Shown here: positions 42,862-52,623 of the stretch, piece after piece
Numbering within the stretch: position 1 is the stretch's first letter
Layout of the letters: the number at the start of each line of letters is the position of its first letter
Notes under the pieces: generated by a model
Databases searched by the model: none
Told to the model about the DNA's origin: nothing
What the model saw: only the letters and a program-made list of their open reading frames with translations
Assembly (NCBI RefSeq): GCF_011752565.1
Contig: NZ_VWXK01000024.1
Coordinates: 27,317 to 91,316 of the forward strand
Source of the DNA: Pantoea sp. Ap-967
GTDB taxonomy: Bacteria > Pseudomonadota > Gammaproteobacteria > Pseudomonadales > Pseudomonadaceae
Direction of reading: 5' to 3'
DNA length: 64,000 bases
Translations under genes and position numbers: made by a program

Positions 42862-44154
42862 TCAGAGTGATGCTTTGAGGTCTAGGACGAATGCGCTTGC
42901 TAAATCATCAGTGAGTTTAGAAACCGTCACCCGAATGGCTAGCGGCGAGCTCTGCACAGCGAATGCACTTCCCAGGCGAACGAGCCACCCTCGCTTTGCG
43001 AGTTCAAAAGCCACATCCCTCATGTCTTTTTCCAGAGGGATCCAGACGTTGAAACCATCTGATGATGGAAAGGAGGGGATATTGTTCTGGCTGAGCAAAC
43101 TCCTCAAGCGATTGCGGCGTTCTGCATAGCGTTTTCGACTGAGTTCAAGCATCTCAAATGTGCTTGGGTCGTTCAGGCTCCTGCTCATGATGACCTGCAG
43201 AATATGACTCACCCATGTCATTCCGGGGGCCAGACGGCTGCGAAGCCGTTGAGCTGTACCAACATCGCAAGCTAAAAAGCCGAGACGCAGATCAGGCCCG
43301 AGTGCCTTTGATACTGAGCGAATGAGAGCCCACCTGCCGGAAGAGACTGGGATAACGGAGTGGTAGGGCGTTTCAGCTAGGAGCGCGAAATGGTCATCAA
43401 CTATGACAAGCACATTCGGGTATTTTTCCAGAATTCTTTGAATTTGTTCGGCTCGCGAAACGGAAAGGCTGCACCCGCTAGGGTTATGGGCTCTTGGAGT
43501 GATCAGGAGCGCTTGGGCGCCGTTTTTCAAGGCCATATCCAGTGCATCGGGAAGCATCCCATCTTCATCGATAGGCACCCCAACGGCATGCATGCCCGCA
43601 AGGCGAAGAGCGTTAATTGTGCCGAGGAAGCACGGCTGTTCTACCACCACCTTGTCGCCTGCCACCAGCTGGGCTGCCGCCAGTCGCTCGATAGCGTCTA
43701 CTGCTCCATGAGTCAGTTCTAACTCAAATTCGGGCGGACAGTCTGGTGCGAACCATTCATGTCCCCATTTTTGGAGCTCAGGTAGTACCGTTTGATCCCC
43801 GTATAGATAGGGTCGAGGCCATGGGCTTACAGTAAATCGGCTGATATCAAGCAGGAGGTCAGGATCTGGATTGCCATCAGCGAGGTCGATTAGGGCAGTG
43901 TCTAGATTGAGTCCTTCCTGTTCACCTGCATGGGATGGCTCACAAATCGACGTGCCGTGCCGGCCTTGGGTTAAAGCGATGCCGACCTTCACCAGCCGCT
44001 GATAAGCGGCAGCTACTGTATTTCGATTGACACCAAGCGCCTCTGCAAGCTCTCGGACAGGTGGGAGCGAGTCGCCTGGCTGCAGTGATCCAGTTTGCAC
44101 TCCTTCTCGAACACATTCATAGATCTCAGATGCGGTGGTTCCTGATAGCTTCAC
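42862..44154 (-). CDS. MocR-type regulator (GntR HTH fused to aminotransferase domain)
   Basis: A 430-residue protein. A GntR winged helix (residues 1-70; GDSLPPVRELAEALGVNRNTVAAAYQRL) is fused to a fold-type I PLP domain with the Schiff-base lysine in RSVSKALGPDLRLGF. MocR regulators sense PLP, amino acids or their adducts. It is divergent from the DapA-like gene at 44312, with 157 bp between them, and probably controls it. Confidence 0.9.
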   Translation of the reverse strand: MKLSGTTASEIYECVREGVQTGSLQPGDSLPPVRELAEALGVNRNTVAAAYQRLVKVGIALTQGRHGTSICEPSHAGEQEGLNLDTALIDLADGNPDPDLLLDISRFTVSPWPRPYLYGDQTVLPELQKWGHEWFAPDCPPEFELELTHGAVDAIERLAAAQLVAGDKVVVEQPCFLGTINALRLAGMHAVGVPIDEDGMLPDALDMALKNGAQALLITPRAHNPSGCSLSVSRAEQIQRILEKYPNVLVIVDDHFALLAETPYHSVIPVSSGRWALIRSVSKALGPDLRLGFLACDVGTAQRLRSRLAPGMTWVSHILQVIMSRSLNDPSTFEMLELSRKRYAERRNRLRSLLSQNNIPSFPSSDGFNVWIPLEKDMRDVAFELAKRGWLVRLGSAFAVQSSPLAIRVTVSKLTDDLASAFVLDLKASL

Positions 44155-44311
44155 TGTTGTCCTATGCCAATGTATGATGACGTTCGGGACAATTCTACCC
44201 TGCGTTTCAGCCAGGTTGAAGCCAGCTCAAGTCCTAAAGTGAGGGTAATTGGGCCATTGGGAGTGATTTTTCGGATCAAAGCGCACAATTGGAAAACGAG
44301 AGGTAAAGATT

Positions 44312-45205
44312 ATGTTCACTGGCTTGAGTGCTTTCCCTTTAACCCCAATGAACGAAGATCGAATCGATGAAGCTTCGTATGTTCGGTTAGTTTCACGCTT
44401 GGTTGAGGCTGGCGTTGACTCTATAGGCGCATTGGGGTCGACAGGTAGCTACGCGTATCTAACACGATCTGAAAGAGCACACCTGGCGAAATTAACTGTT
44501 GAGCACGCAGAACGCACACCTGTCATGGTAAGCATCGGTTCTTTGCGGACAAAGCACGTATTAGAGCTGGCTGAAGATGCACAAAACGCCGGAGTAAGCG
44601 CTGTTCTATTGGCCCCTTTGTCATACCAAGTGTTGAGTGAAACAGAGGTCTTTGAACTCTATAATGTCGTCACCTCAAATTTATCTGTTCCGCTTTGTGT
44701 TTATGACAACCCTGGAACTAATCACTTTGCGTTTTCAGATGAATTGCACGCTCGCATCGCTCACTTGCCCAACGTCTGTTCGATAAAAATTCCTGGAGTG
44801 CATTCCTCGCCCACTGAAGCCAAATCGCGTGTGGAGCGCTTGCGTGCCCTCATCCCCGCGCATGTGACTATTGGAGTGTCTGGGGATGCCTCTGCTGCCA
44901 CGGGATTGAATGCTGGATGTGAGGTTTGGTATTCGGTGATCGGTGGCTTATTTCCTGAAGCAGCACTGGCAATCACACGCGCTGCCCAGCGTGGCGATAC
45001 TGATGAGGCAGAGCGACTTTCGGCTCAATTGGCGCCGCTTTGGAAACTGTTCCTTCGAGGCGGGGGAAGTCTACGGGTAGTGGCCGCTGCTGCAGAGTTA
45101 CTCTGCCTGGCTTCTGAACCCTGCCTTCCCCAGCCATTAAAGAGTGCAGAGGGCCGGGTTCGGGCGGATCTACAGCATCTGCTTGAAACACTTGAGCTGA
45201 AATAG
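44312..45205 (+). CDS. DapA-family lyase or synthase (second)
   Basis: A 297-residue class I aldolase fold protein with GALGSTGSYAYLTRSER, VYDNPGTNHFAF (tyrosine motif) and the Schiff-base lysine in CSIKIPGVHSS. The GTTGE loop of true DapA is changed to GSTGSY, so it likely handles another substrate with pyruvate. AGAGG precedes the ATG. Divergent from a MocR gene, an arrangement often seen for amino-acid catabolic enzymes. Confidence 0.83.
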   Translation: MFTGLSAFPLTPMNEDRIDEASYVRLVSRLVEAGVDSIGALGSTGSYAYLTRSERAHLAKLTVEHAERTPVMVSIGSLRTKHVLELAEDAQNAGVSAVLLAPLSYQVLSETEVFELYNVVTSNLSVPLCVYDNPGTNHFAFSDELHARIAHLPNVCSIKIPGVHSSPTEAKSRVERLRALIPAHVTIGVSGDASAATGLNAGCEVWYSVIGGLFPEAALAITRAAQRGDTDEAERLSAQLAPLWKLFLRGGGSLRVVAAAAELLCLASEPCLPQPLKSAEGRVRADLQHLLETLELK

Positions 45206-45812
45206 CGTGAGTCACCTTGGGTGCCCCGTATTAAGCGGGGCGATACACGTTATCGATTAAGAAAGAAGTGAAATTAGATTTCCAGTCCTTGAGGAATTCT
45301 TTTGGCAAAATTCCCGCCACCTGGCTTTTATGTAAAAGTCCATGGGTGATCAGGTGGGTCAGAATTTGTTCTATTTTCAGACCAGCATTTGTGCTTGTAA
45401 AGTAGAATTAGCAAGTTTGAAGAGTGCATGTTATCTCTTGCTATTAATTGCGATGTGTCGTTGTTGTAAGGGTTCTATGGCCTTAAGAGCACAACGCTTG
45501 TGCTTGTCGATCGGTCGCTCCAATGCATCTGCAGCGTAAACAACCTTGCTCACCCATCCATTCTACGGTCTGTGGTTTGATGCTTGATGTCTTTGGCTTG
45601 AGTGTCAATCCCTAATGTGCAGGCAGCTAATTTTGAAGGTGCTGAACGTTAGGCCACTTAATTCTATTTTCGGAAAATATCTGGCTCATTTGAGCGTGTT
45701 GCCAGTATCTATGAGCAGTTCGCCCATAAAAGCGAGCTATTTGGCATGTGTTGGCGAGCGTTAAGCGCATTTAGTATCTCGACCACAACGTAAAACAATA
45801 GAGGTCTTGATC
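45206..45812. other. 607-bp gene-free region upstream of canavanine operon 2
   Basis: A hairpin GCCCCG/CGGGGC (45223-45241) may end the DapA-like transcript. GCTCATTTGAGC (45684-45695) is a perfect palindrome and possible operator. The TATATTGAC-N6-GGTC element of operon 1 is absent. A 65-codon frame at 45342 has no ribosome-binding site and no recognisable content. Confidence 0.55.
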
Positions 45813-46199
45813 GTGGTGGAATACAAAATCGCCTTCATAGGTTTCGGGGGAGCCAACCGGGCCCTGGCACAACTGGTTGCCGACAAAAATCACGTATGGG
45901 CGCGGGAGCTTGGCTTTACGCTGGAAACTGTCGGAGTCAGTGATCCGCTTCTAGGCTCTGTGATCCACAATCAAGGCCTCCAAGCTGCGCAGCTCGCCAC
46001 ACTTGAGCAAACAAAAGGTGCGTTCGGCCAGCTGCCACAAGGTTCTGCGGAAGCTATCAATGAGTCTGTAATTTGCTCTTCAGGAGCAGACATTGTTGCG
46101 GAGGCTACCTTTGTGGGCGCTGGGGCAGGTCGTTTTGAGACTGCATTTGCGCTGTTGTCCGACATTGTAGCTATCCCTAAACGCAAGCAGGGCAACTGA
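45813..46199 (+). pseudogene. Homoserine dehydrogenase with internal in-frame deletion (operon 2)
   Basis: A 128-residue reading frame aligned to the 349-residue enzyme of operon 1. Residues 1 to about 100 (MVEYKIAFIGFGGANRALAQ through SGADIVAEATF) join directly to the last 35 (VGAGAGRFETAFALLSDIVAI). About 220 residues, including the NKG loop and the catalytic Asp/Lys region, are missing while the frame is kept. It cannot be an active dehydrogenase. The GTG start with GAGG at eight bases is the same as in copy 1. It still sits two bases before the aldehyde dehydrogenase, so it may persist for translational coupling. Confidence 0.88.
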
Positions 46200-46200
46200 G

Positions 46201-47616
46201 ATGAACAATCCAAAAGTTGATACTGCCACTGCATTTGAGTCGATTACCGTCACTTGCCCGTTTGATGGTTCAGTAGTTGGCATGGTGGCTGACATGCCAG
46301 CAAGCCACGTTGATAACCTCATCATCACTGCTAGACAGGGAGCGACAATTTCACGAAACCTGCCCCGGCACATGCGGGCTCAGATCCTGGAAACAACTGC
46401 CGCGCTGGTTGAGCGGGACAAGGAGGTTTTCGCAAAGCTGATCGTGGCTGAGTCAGGCAAGACGCTCAGGCAATCGCGTAAGGAGGTACTACGTTGCATC
46501 AACACACTGAAGCTTTCGGCTGAAGAGGCCAAGCGCAATGCTGGTGAAGTCATTCCGTTTGATGCCTATGTGGGCTCTGAGAGTCGTCAGGGATGGTTCA
46601 CGCGAGAGCCTTTAGGGATTATCGTGGCGATCACTCCCTACAATGACCCGCTTAACCTTGTAGCTCATAAGCTTGGGCCTGCAGTGGCTGGTGGCAATGC
46701 GGTTGTTCTCAAACCTTCTGAGTTGGCGCCGTTGTCCGCGATCCACTTGGTTAAATGCATGGTCAAGGCTGGTCTGCCGCCTGAAGTGGTGACGATCACA
46801 ACTGGGGGGGCCGCCCTTGGAGAGGCTCTAGTTAGTCATCGCGCGGTGCGAATGATCTCTTTTACTGGCGGCTTTGTCACTGGCGAGAAAATCTCCCGAA
46901 GTGCTGGACTGAAGAAGCTGGCAATGGATCTTGGCGGTAATGCACCGATAATTGTACTTGCTGATTGTGATGTGCTACTGGCTGTGGAAGCCTGTGTGTC
47001 TGGGGCTTACTGGGCAGCAGGACAGAACTGCATTGGTACGCAACGGATCCTGATCGAAGAAGGTGTTTACGAGCAGTTCAAGCAGCAGTTTGTTGCTCTG
47101 ACTAAAACGCTAGTTGTTGGAGATCCTTTTAGAGAAGAAACCGATGTAGGCCCCATGATCAATGACCAGGCAGCAAAACGTGCTCAAGCGCAGGTTGGTG
47201 AGGCGATGGCCAGTGGTGCAGTGGTTCTCTTCGGTAACCATCGTGATGGGGCTATCTATTCGCCAACCATTCTGGAAGAGGTCGGGCCCAGTTGTTCGTT
47301 ATGGAAAGACGAGGCGTTCAGCCCAGTTGTGGTGCTGCAATCGGTCAAGTCCTTGGATGAGGCACTAGTCCTGGCGAACAGTCCAGAATACGCCCTGCAC
47401 GCTGGTGTGTTCACGAACAATATCCAACTCGCATTGAGGGTTGCGCGCGAGCTTGAAGCAGGCGGGATCATGATTAATGACTCTTCAGACTATCGCTTCG
47501 ACGCGATGCCGTTTGGCGGCTTCAAATATGGAAGTATGGGGCGTGAGGGTGTTCGATTTGCATATGAGGATATGACGCAGCCGAAAGTTGTTTGTTTGAA
47601 TGGAGCTGCGCTCTGA
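46201..47616 (+). CDS. Aldehyde dehydrogenase (operon 2 paralogue)
   Basis: A 471-residue paralogue of the protein at 20150, with the same length and landmarks: TPYNDPLNLVAHKLGP, the catalytic cysteine in GQNCIGTQRI and aspartate in place of the usual glutamate in MDLGGNAP. Divergence is spread along the sequence, so the duplication is not recent. With the adjacent homoserine dehydrogenase gutted, it would depend on aspartate semialdehyde from elsewhere. Confidence 0.87.
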   Translation: MNNPKVDTATAFESITVTCPFDGSVVGMVADMPASHVDNLIITARQGATISRNLPRHMRAQILETTAALVERDKEVFAKLIVAESGKTLRQSRKEVLRCINTLKLSAEEAKRNAGEVIPFDAYVGSESRQGWFTREPLGIIVAITPYNDPLNLVAHKLGPAVAGGNAVVLKPSELAPLSAIHLVKCMVKAGLPPEVVTITTGGAALGEALVSHRAVRMISFTGGFVTGEKISRSAGLKKLAMDLGGNAPIIVLADCDVLLAVEACVSGAYWAAGQNCIGTQRILIEEGVYEQFKQQFVALTKTLVVGDPFREETDVGPMINDQAAKRAQAQVGEAMASGAVVLFGNHRDGAIYSPTILEEVGPSCSLWKDEAFSPVVVLQSVKSLDEALVLANSPEYALHAGVFTNNIQLALRVARELEAGGIMINDSSDYRFDAMPFGGFKYGSMGREGVRFAYEDMTQPKVVCLNGAAL

Positions 47617-47723
47617 TGAAGTAAGGCGTAGTCACCAAGGTCTGGTAGAAAGTTTAATATTACCCAAGAAAGGGTGTCTGCCACTCGTGTAGATATTCTT
47701 GATAAATATAAAAAAGGTGTAAG

Positions 47724-49262
47724 ATGAACAATAATGGATCTGCGCGCGCGGTGGAAGCTACTCGCGCTGCAAAAATTGATAGTCATGCCTTTGCTGCGGA
47801 AGATGCAGGGTATAAGAAAACGCTTAAGCCACGGCAAATTCAGATGATTGCTATTGGTGGGGCGATTGGCAGTGGTTTGTTTATGGGGGCTGGGGCGCGC
47901 TTGGCCGAGGCGGGGCCATCCCTAGCGTTTGTTTATGCGGTGTGCGGTATATTTGCATGGTTCATCATACGTGCTATGGGTGAACTGGTTATGCATCGCC
48001 CCTCTACGGGCTCCTTTGTTTCATATGCACGAGAGTTCTATAACGAGAAGTGGGCATTTACAGTAGGTTGGATGTATTGGACGGACTGGGTGATGGTCGC
48101 CATCGCAGACCTCACCGCAGCAGCACTTTACTTGAGCTTCTTCAAGGCCTATTTCCCCTTCATGGCCGACATACCGCAATGGACTCTTGCTTTGGGCTGC
48201 TTAGGGTTTATCACCGCGCTCAATCTAGTATCTGTGAAGATATTTGGAGAGCTTGAGTTTTGGTTCGCTTTCGTCAAGGTGGCTGCTCTCGTTACATTCT
48301 TGTGCGTGGGCATTTACATGGTGCTTTTTGGTACGCCGCTCCCTGGCCACGAGGTCGGCTTCAAGCTGATTTCTGACAATGGGGGTTGGTTTCCATTTGG
48401 ATTGATGCCCGCGATTATCATGATCCAGGGTGTGATATTTGCTTACGGTAGTATTGAGCTCGTTGGGACGGCTGCGGGTGAGGCTGAGAACGTCAAGGAA
48501 GTGATGCCTAAGGCAATCCGAGCAGTCATGTTCAGGATCGCCATTTTCTATGTTGGTTCTGTATTACTTTTAGCGATGCTGTTGCCTCACTCAGCCTATC
48601 AAGCTGGTGTCAGCCCATTCGTGACCTTCTTCGGCTCTATAGGCTTCAAGGGGGCTGATGCAATCATGAATATGGTTCTAGTCACTGCAGCACTCTCCTC
48701 CCTGAATGCGGGCATCTATTCAACCGGTCGTATTCTCCGATCACTCGCTATCAAAGGCTCTGCTCCAAGCTACCTTGCCCGTATGAACAAGCAAGGGGTT
48801 CCATTTGCCGGCATTATGCTTACCACCGTTGCCTCACTCCTTGGGGTTGGTATGAATGCCATCGTACCTGGTCAAGCGTTCGAGATTGCAATGACGCTCA
48901 CAGCTGTCCTGATTATTGGTAGTTGGTCTGGAATTGTCCTGTGCCAATTGAAGCTTTATAAGTTGTCTAAGCTCGGACTTGTCAAGCGCCCTGACTTTAG
49001 GATGCCACTGGCGCCATACAGCGGTTATGCAACGCTTGGATTCTTTGGATTAGTTCTTGCGCTGATTGCTTGTAATTATCCTGTAGGCACTTTCACTATC
49101 GCAGCAACACCGTTTTATGCTCTGGCGTTGGTCGCAGGCTGGTTTTTGGTTAGAAGACGAGTTCGTTCCATTGAGGAAGGCGCCTTGGTGTTTAATGAGC
49201 ATCAAGAGCTGATCTCCGTTGGCAGCGAAGTTCGATTGGCAGATGCTAACCTTCAAAATTAA
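47724..49262 (+). CDS. Amino-acid permease (operon 2 paralogue)
   Basis: A 512-residue, 12-span APC permease aligned throughout with the one at 22176 (GYKKTLKPRQIQMIAIGGAIGSGLFMGAG; GSIELVGTAAGEAENVKEVMPKAIRAV). The ridA gene found before its counterpart is missing here; instead 107 bp of non-coding DNA separate it from the aldehyde dehydrogenase. A probable uptake system for the gamma-lyase substrate. Confidence 0.87.
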   Translation: MNNNGSARAVEATRAAKIDSHAFAAEDAGYKKTLKPRQIQMIAIGGAIGSGLFMGAGARLAEAGPSLAFVYAVCGIFAWFIIRAMGELVMHRPSTGSFVSYAREFYNEKWAFTVGWMYWTDWVMVAIADLTAAALYLSFFKAYFPFMADIPQWTLALGCLGFITALNLVSVKIFGELEFWFAFVKVAALVTFLCVGIYMVLFGTPLPGHEVGFKLISDNGGWFPFGLMPAIIMIQGVIFAYGSIELVGTAAGEAENVKEVMPKAIRAVMFRIAIFYVGSVLLLAMLLPHSAYQAGVSPFVTFFGSIGFKGADAIMNMVLVTAALSSLNAGIYSTGRILRSLAIKGSAPSYLARMNKQGVPFAGIMLTTVASLLGVGMNAIVPGQAFEIAMTLTAVLIIGSWSGIVLCQLKLYKLSKLGLVKRPDFRMPLAPYSGYATLGFFGLVLALIACNYPVGTFTIAATPFYALALVAGWFLVRRRVRSIEEGALVFNEHQELISVGSEVRLADANLQN

Positions 49263-49304
49263 AGTGCTACACGCTGAATTTCCACTCAGTTTCGGAGCAA
49301 TGCT

Positions 49305-50513
49305 ATGCGCCCAGACAAACAAAATCTTGCTAGTCTTGCTGTTGCTACTCAAGCGGTACACGGTGGTAATATGGCTGATGTTACAACTGGCGCCATTCGA
49401 ACGCCCCTAGTGATGGCTAACTCCTATCTGCTCCCGGATGACCCATCGGTGATGGATTGGTCTAACCCAGAAGGGCTCTGCTACACGCGAAATAGTGGGC
49501 ACAACCAACTCTGCCTAGAAAAGAAACTGGCGGCGCTCGAGGGAGGGGAAGCTGCGGCAGTTTTTGCTACGGGTGTAGCTGCGCTGCATGCAGTGTTCTT
49601 TACCATCCTGCAAAGCGGAGATCATGTCGTTGTGGGTGACGTGACGTATGAAGCTGTTTGGCGGTTATTCGATGAGCTCTTGCCTAAGCGCTACGGGATT
49701 GAAGCCACGTTCGTTGACATGAGCGACCTAGACGCCGTTCGCAAGGCAATTCGACCTAACACAAAACTTCTTCATACTGAGACGATCGCCAACCCAACGA
49801 CTAAGGTCGTTGATGTGGCGGCTGTTGCAGAGTTAGCGCATGCGGCTAGTGCGCTGGTGTCGATTGATGCCACGTTCACACCTGCACCGTTCTTCCGCAC
49901 GCTACAACATGGTGCAGACTTAGTGATCCACTCGTTGACGAAGTACATCAATGGTCATGGCGATGCCATGGGGGGGGCGGTGATTGGAGCAGCGAAGCTT
50001 ATCGGCGAAATTAAACACGATGCCTTGGTTGACTTAGGTGCTAGCATTTCGCCATTCAATGCATGGCTTATTATGCGCGGCTCGGTGACCCTTCCGCTTC
50101 GACTGCGGCAGCATTTAGCCTCGGCAGAAAAGGTTGCAGCCTTCCTGGCCTCTGATCATCGAATTGCCTTCACTTATTATCCTGGCTTGCCTAGCCACCC
50201 TCAGCATGAACTCGCACGCCGCCAGTTTGCTGGAAAAGGGTTCGGGGCGATGATGGCGTTCGCGGTGAAAGGAGAACCGGAAAAGCAAAACCTTTTTGTC
50301 AGCAATCTCCGTGTGATCACCTCTGCTGTTTCGCTAGGCCATGATGAGTCGCTGATTGTTCACGTCGGAGCAGATGGGCGCGGCGGCTCTGAAAATTATC
50401 CGAAAGAGTTCCAAGAGTTTGGGCATCTGCGTTTGTCTGTCGGTCTTGAAGATCCTGAAGATCTAATCAAAGATCTATCAGCTGCATTGGATGCGGTGTT
50501 CAAAGATATGTAA
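49305..50513 (+). CDS. PLP-dependent gamma-lyase, probable canavanine gamma-lyase (copy 2)
   Basis: A 402-residue paralogue of the enzyme at 23746. It has the PLP lysine in HSLTKYINGHGD, CYTRNSGHN supplying the YxR pair, DVTYEAVW without the methionine-lyase cysteine, and GHLRLSVGLED. GGAG precedes the ATG. All active-site motifs are intact, so this copy should be functional even though its operon has lost homoserine dehydrogenase. It may differ in substrate preference or expression from copy 1. Confidence 0.78.
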   Translation: MRPDKQNLASLAVATQAVHGGNMADVTTGAIRTPLVMANSYLLPDDPSVMDWSNPEGLCYTRNSGHNQLCLEKKLAALEGGEAAAVFATGVAALHAVFFTILQSGDHVVVGDVTYEAVWRLFDELLPKRYGIEATFVDMSDLDAVRKAIRPNTKLLHTETIANPTTKVVDVAAVAELAHAASALVSIDATFTPAPFFRTLQHGADLVIHSLTKYINGHGDAMGGAVIGAAKLIGEIKHDALVDLGASISPFNAWLIMRGSVTLPLRLRQHLASAEKVAAFLASDHRIAFTYYPGLPSHPQHELARRQFAGKGFGAMMAFAVKGEPEKQNLFVSNLRVITSAVSLGHDESLIVHVGADGRGGSENYPKEFQEFGHLRLSVGLEDPEDLIKDLSAALDAVFKDM

Positions 50514-50666
50514 GTGGCCAATAGGCCTTGGGAGGGCTCTTGTCAAGCCTCAAATGTTGAGCCTTATACTGGGAAAGTAAAGTAGGAGGTGAGAATTATA
50601 TAATTTTCGGACTCTTGAATGATTCACTTTAGGATTTAGCTGCGTCAGCTTTGCACACTCTCACTT

Positions 50667-50692
50667 GCCCCCATTTATTGGGGGCTTTTTTT
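50667..50692 (+). terminator. Terminator of canavanine operon 2
   Basis: GCCCCC/GGGGGC stem with an ATTTATT loop and seven T, between the gamma-lyase and the convergent MocR gene. Confidence 0.88.
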
Positions 50693-50733
50693 GACACGTT
50701 TCAATTCTGAACTTGTTGGCGTCAGCACCTTGC

Positions 50734-52227
50734 TTATTTTTTGCTGTGTGCTCCCAGAATAAGTTTCGCTAAAACATTGACACCATATGCGATTTGTTCG
50801 TCAGAAAAATCCCCCAGTCCCAATACCAATCCAGATCGATTGCTCTTGGATGCGTACATCGTAGACACTGCCCTGGCAGCAACTCCTTGTTCGAGTGCTG
50901 CTTTAGCGAGCATTTTGTCGTCTATGCCTGTAGTGATCCACAGGATCAGATGCATCCCCTGATCACTAGGTTGTAGCCATGCGAGTGAAGAGGGGATAGC
51001 ACTCTTGATGAGGCTTGTGAGTTGGAGCCGGCGTTCGGCATACACACCTCGGATTTTGCGAATATGCCTGTCAAGATGTCCCTCCTTCATGAAGGCTGCG
51101 AGCACATGCTGATCTGCACTCGGAGGGTGCCTGTCCATCAACGCTCGGGCTCCACAAAATGCTTTTTCGAGGCCCTTGGGTACGATGGCATAACCTAGCC
51201 TCAAGGATGGGAACAGTATTTTGCTGAAGGTGCCCAGATAGATCACGCGGCTAGGATCTAAGCCCTGAAGTGAGGGGAAGGGGTGTCCCGCATACCTCAG
51301 TTCGCTGTCATAGTCGTCCTCAACAATCCAGGCATTAGCCTCTCTCGCCCAGGCCAGAAGTGCATTTCGCCTGCTCATGCTTAGAGGCATGCCCAACGGA
51401 TATTGATGAGATGGAGTAACGAAAGCAGCCTTTGCACTCTTGGCGATCTCGATACCAACATTCACATCCATGCCTTCGTCGTCAACAGGGATAGGAACCA
51501 TGTTTGTCCCAGGAACAGAGTGCTCTAGAATCGCGGTAAGGCCCCGGTAGGCAGGATCTTCAACCCAAACACTATCGCCTACGTCGAGCAGTATTTTGCA
51601 GCAAAGATACAGTGCCTGTTGGATCCCGCTGGTCACTACAATCTGGTTTGCGCTGCAATGAACAGAGCGTGAGCGTCTTACATAATCGGCGATCTCTTCT
51701 CTAAGTACTTCTGCCCCCTGTTGGTGGTCATAGCCGGCAGGTGCCCCGGGGCCGCGCGCACGAACTCTGTTACCGATCCGTCTCCAGATGTCTTCAGGCA
51801 CCGTCTGGTTGACAGGCACAGATATGGTGAAAGGTACGTGCGGCAGAGGTGAGAACTCATCGGCTACCTTCTCGTAGTGAGCGACTGACCTTGGCAAGGC
51901 TTTTGGTTGTGTTGCCTCAGACATTGGCCTGGTCACTTCACGAGTGCTTTCATTACCAAGGGCCCTGGACACCCGTGTACCAGCTTTGGCCCGGGATTCC
52001 AGAACACCCTCAGCCACCAGCTGCTCATAGGCTTCAGTCACGACGCCCCGTGCGACGTTGAGCGAGTTTGCGAGAACCCTTGAAGATGGCAGCAATTCGC
52101 CTGGTTTCAGATCCCCCCGTTTGACGGCATTGCGCAGGGCTTGGGCTAATTGCCTACCCAGTTGTCCCTGCGAGCGACTCAGGCTGCCGATGAAAGGGAG
52201 TTCAGCTCCAACGGATCGTCTAGCCAT
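50734..52227 (-). CDS. MocR/PdxR-type regulator
   Basis: A 497-residue GntR-aminotransferase fusion. The winged helix (about residues 15-85; LLPSSRVLANSLNVARGVVTEAYEQL) is followed by a linker and a PLP domain with the lysine in GTFSKILFPSLRLGYAIVP. ATG 52227 has GGAGG eight bases upstream. It is divergent from the rubredoxin operon, 112 bp away, and is the natural candidate to control it. Confidence 0.9.
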   Translation of the reverse strand: MARRSVGAELPFIGSLSRSQGQLGRQLAQALRNAVKRGDLKPGELLPSSRVLANSLNVARGVVTEAYEQLVAEGVLESRAKAGTRVSRALGNESTREVTRPMSEATQPKALPRSVAHYEKVADEFSPLPHVPFTISVPVNQTVPEDIWRRIGNRVRARGPGAPAGYDHQQGAEVLREEIADYVRRSRSVHCSANQIVVTSGIQQALYLCCKILLDVGDSVWVEDPAYRGLTAILEHSVPGTNMVPIPVDDEGMDVNVGIEIAKSAKAAFVTPSHQYPLGMPLSMSRRNALLAWAREANAWIVEDDYDSELRYAGHPFPSLQGLDPSRVIYLGTFSKILFPSLRLGYAIVPKGLEKAFCGARALMDRHPPSADQHVLAAFMKEGHLDRHIRKIRGVYAERRLQLTSLIKSAIPSSLAWLQPSDQGMHLILWITTGIDDKMLAKAALEQGVAARAVSTMYASKSNRSGLVLGLGDFSDEQIAYGVNVLAKLILGAHSKK

Positions 52228-52339
52228 AATTCTGGCCTCCAAAAAATTTTCGAAACTGGCACTTAGAATAGGGCCAGATAGTACAGAAAATGCAGCTGCT
52301 CGTCAGCGAATTTGTCGAGCGACACTGAGGAGATCATCT

Positions 52340-52558
52340 ATGTCCATCCAAATGGAGCCAGAAAGCGCCCTGACATCCGATGCTGTATCGGCTTTTAAGA
52401 GCTGGCTTTGCGTTGTCTGCGGATTCGTCTATCACGAGGCTGACGGGATCCCCGATGAGGGCATTCCGGCAGGCACACGCTGGGAAGATGTACCCACATC
52501 TTGGGTATGCACTGAGTGCGGTGTCGGAAAACAAGATTTTGAAATGACCGAAGTTTAA
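52340..52558 (+). CDS. Rubredoxin
   Basis: A 72-residue small iron protein with the two Cys pairs CVVCG and CTECG flanking the conserved YHEADGIPDEGIPAGTRWEDVP core. A 20-residue extension precedes it. Rubredoxins carry single electrons from a flavin reductase to a terminal enzyme. ATG 52340 with GAGG upstream excludes the longer frame, which overlaps the MocR gene. An FMN-binding protein and an FAD reductase follow in the same operon. Confidence 0.93.
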   Translation: MSIQMEPESALTSDAVSAFKSWLCVVCGFVYHEADGIPDEGIPAGTRWEDVPTSWVCTECGVGKQDFEMTEV

Positions 52559-52623
52559 GCAAGACAAATTTATCGTCTTTCGCTTAAGCACTAATGATGA
52601 AGCACTGATTAAGGAGTTTTTTC

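Noticed and set aside
45342..45539. 65-codon frame upstream of canavanine operon 2
   Set aside because: No ribosome-binding site, odd composition and no family resemblance; treated as non-coding leader.
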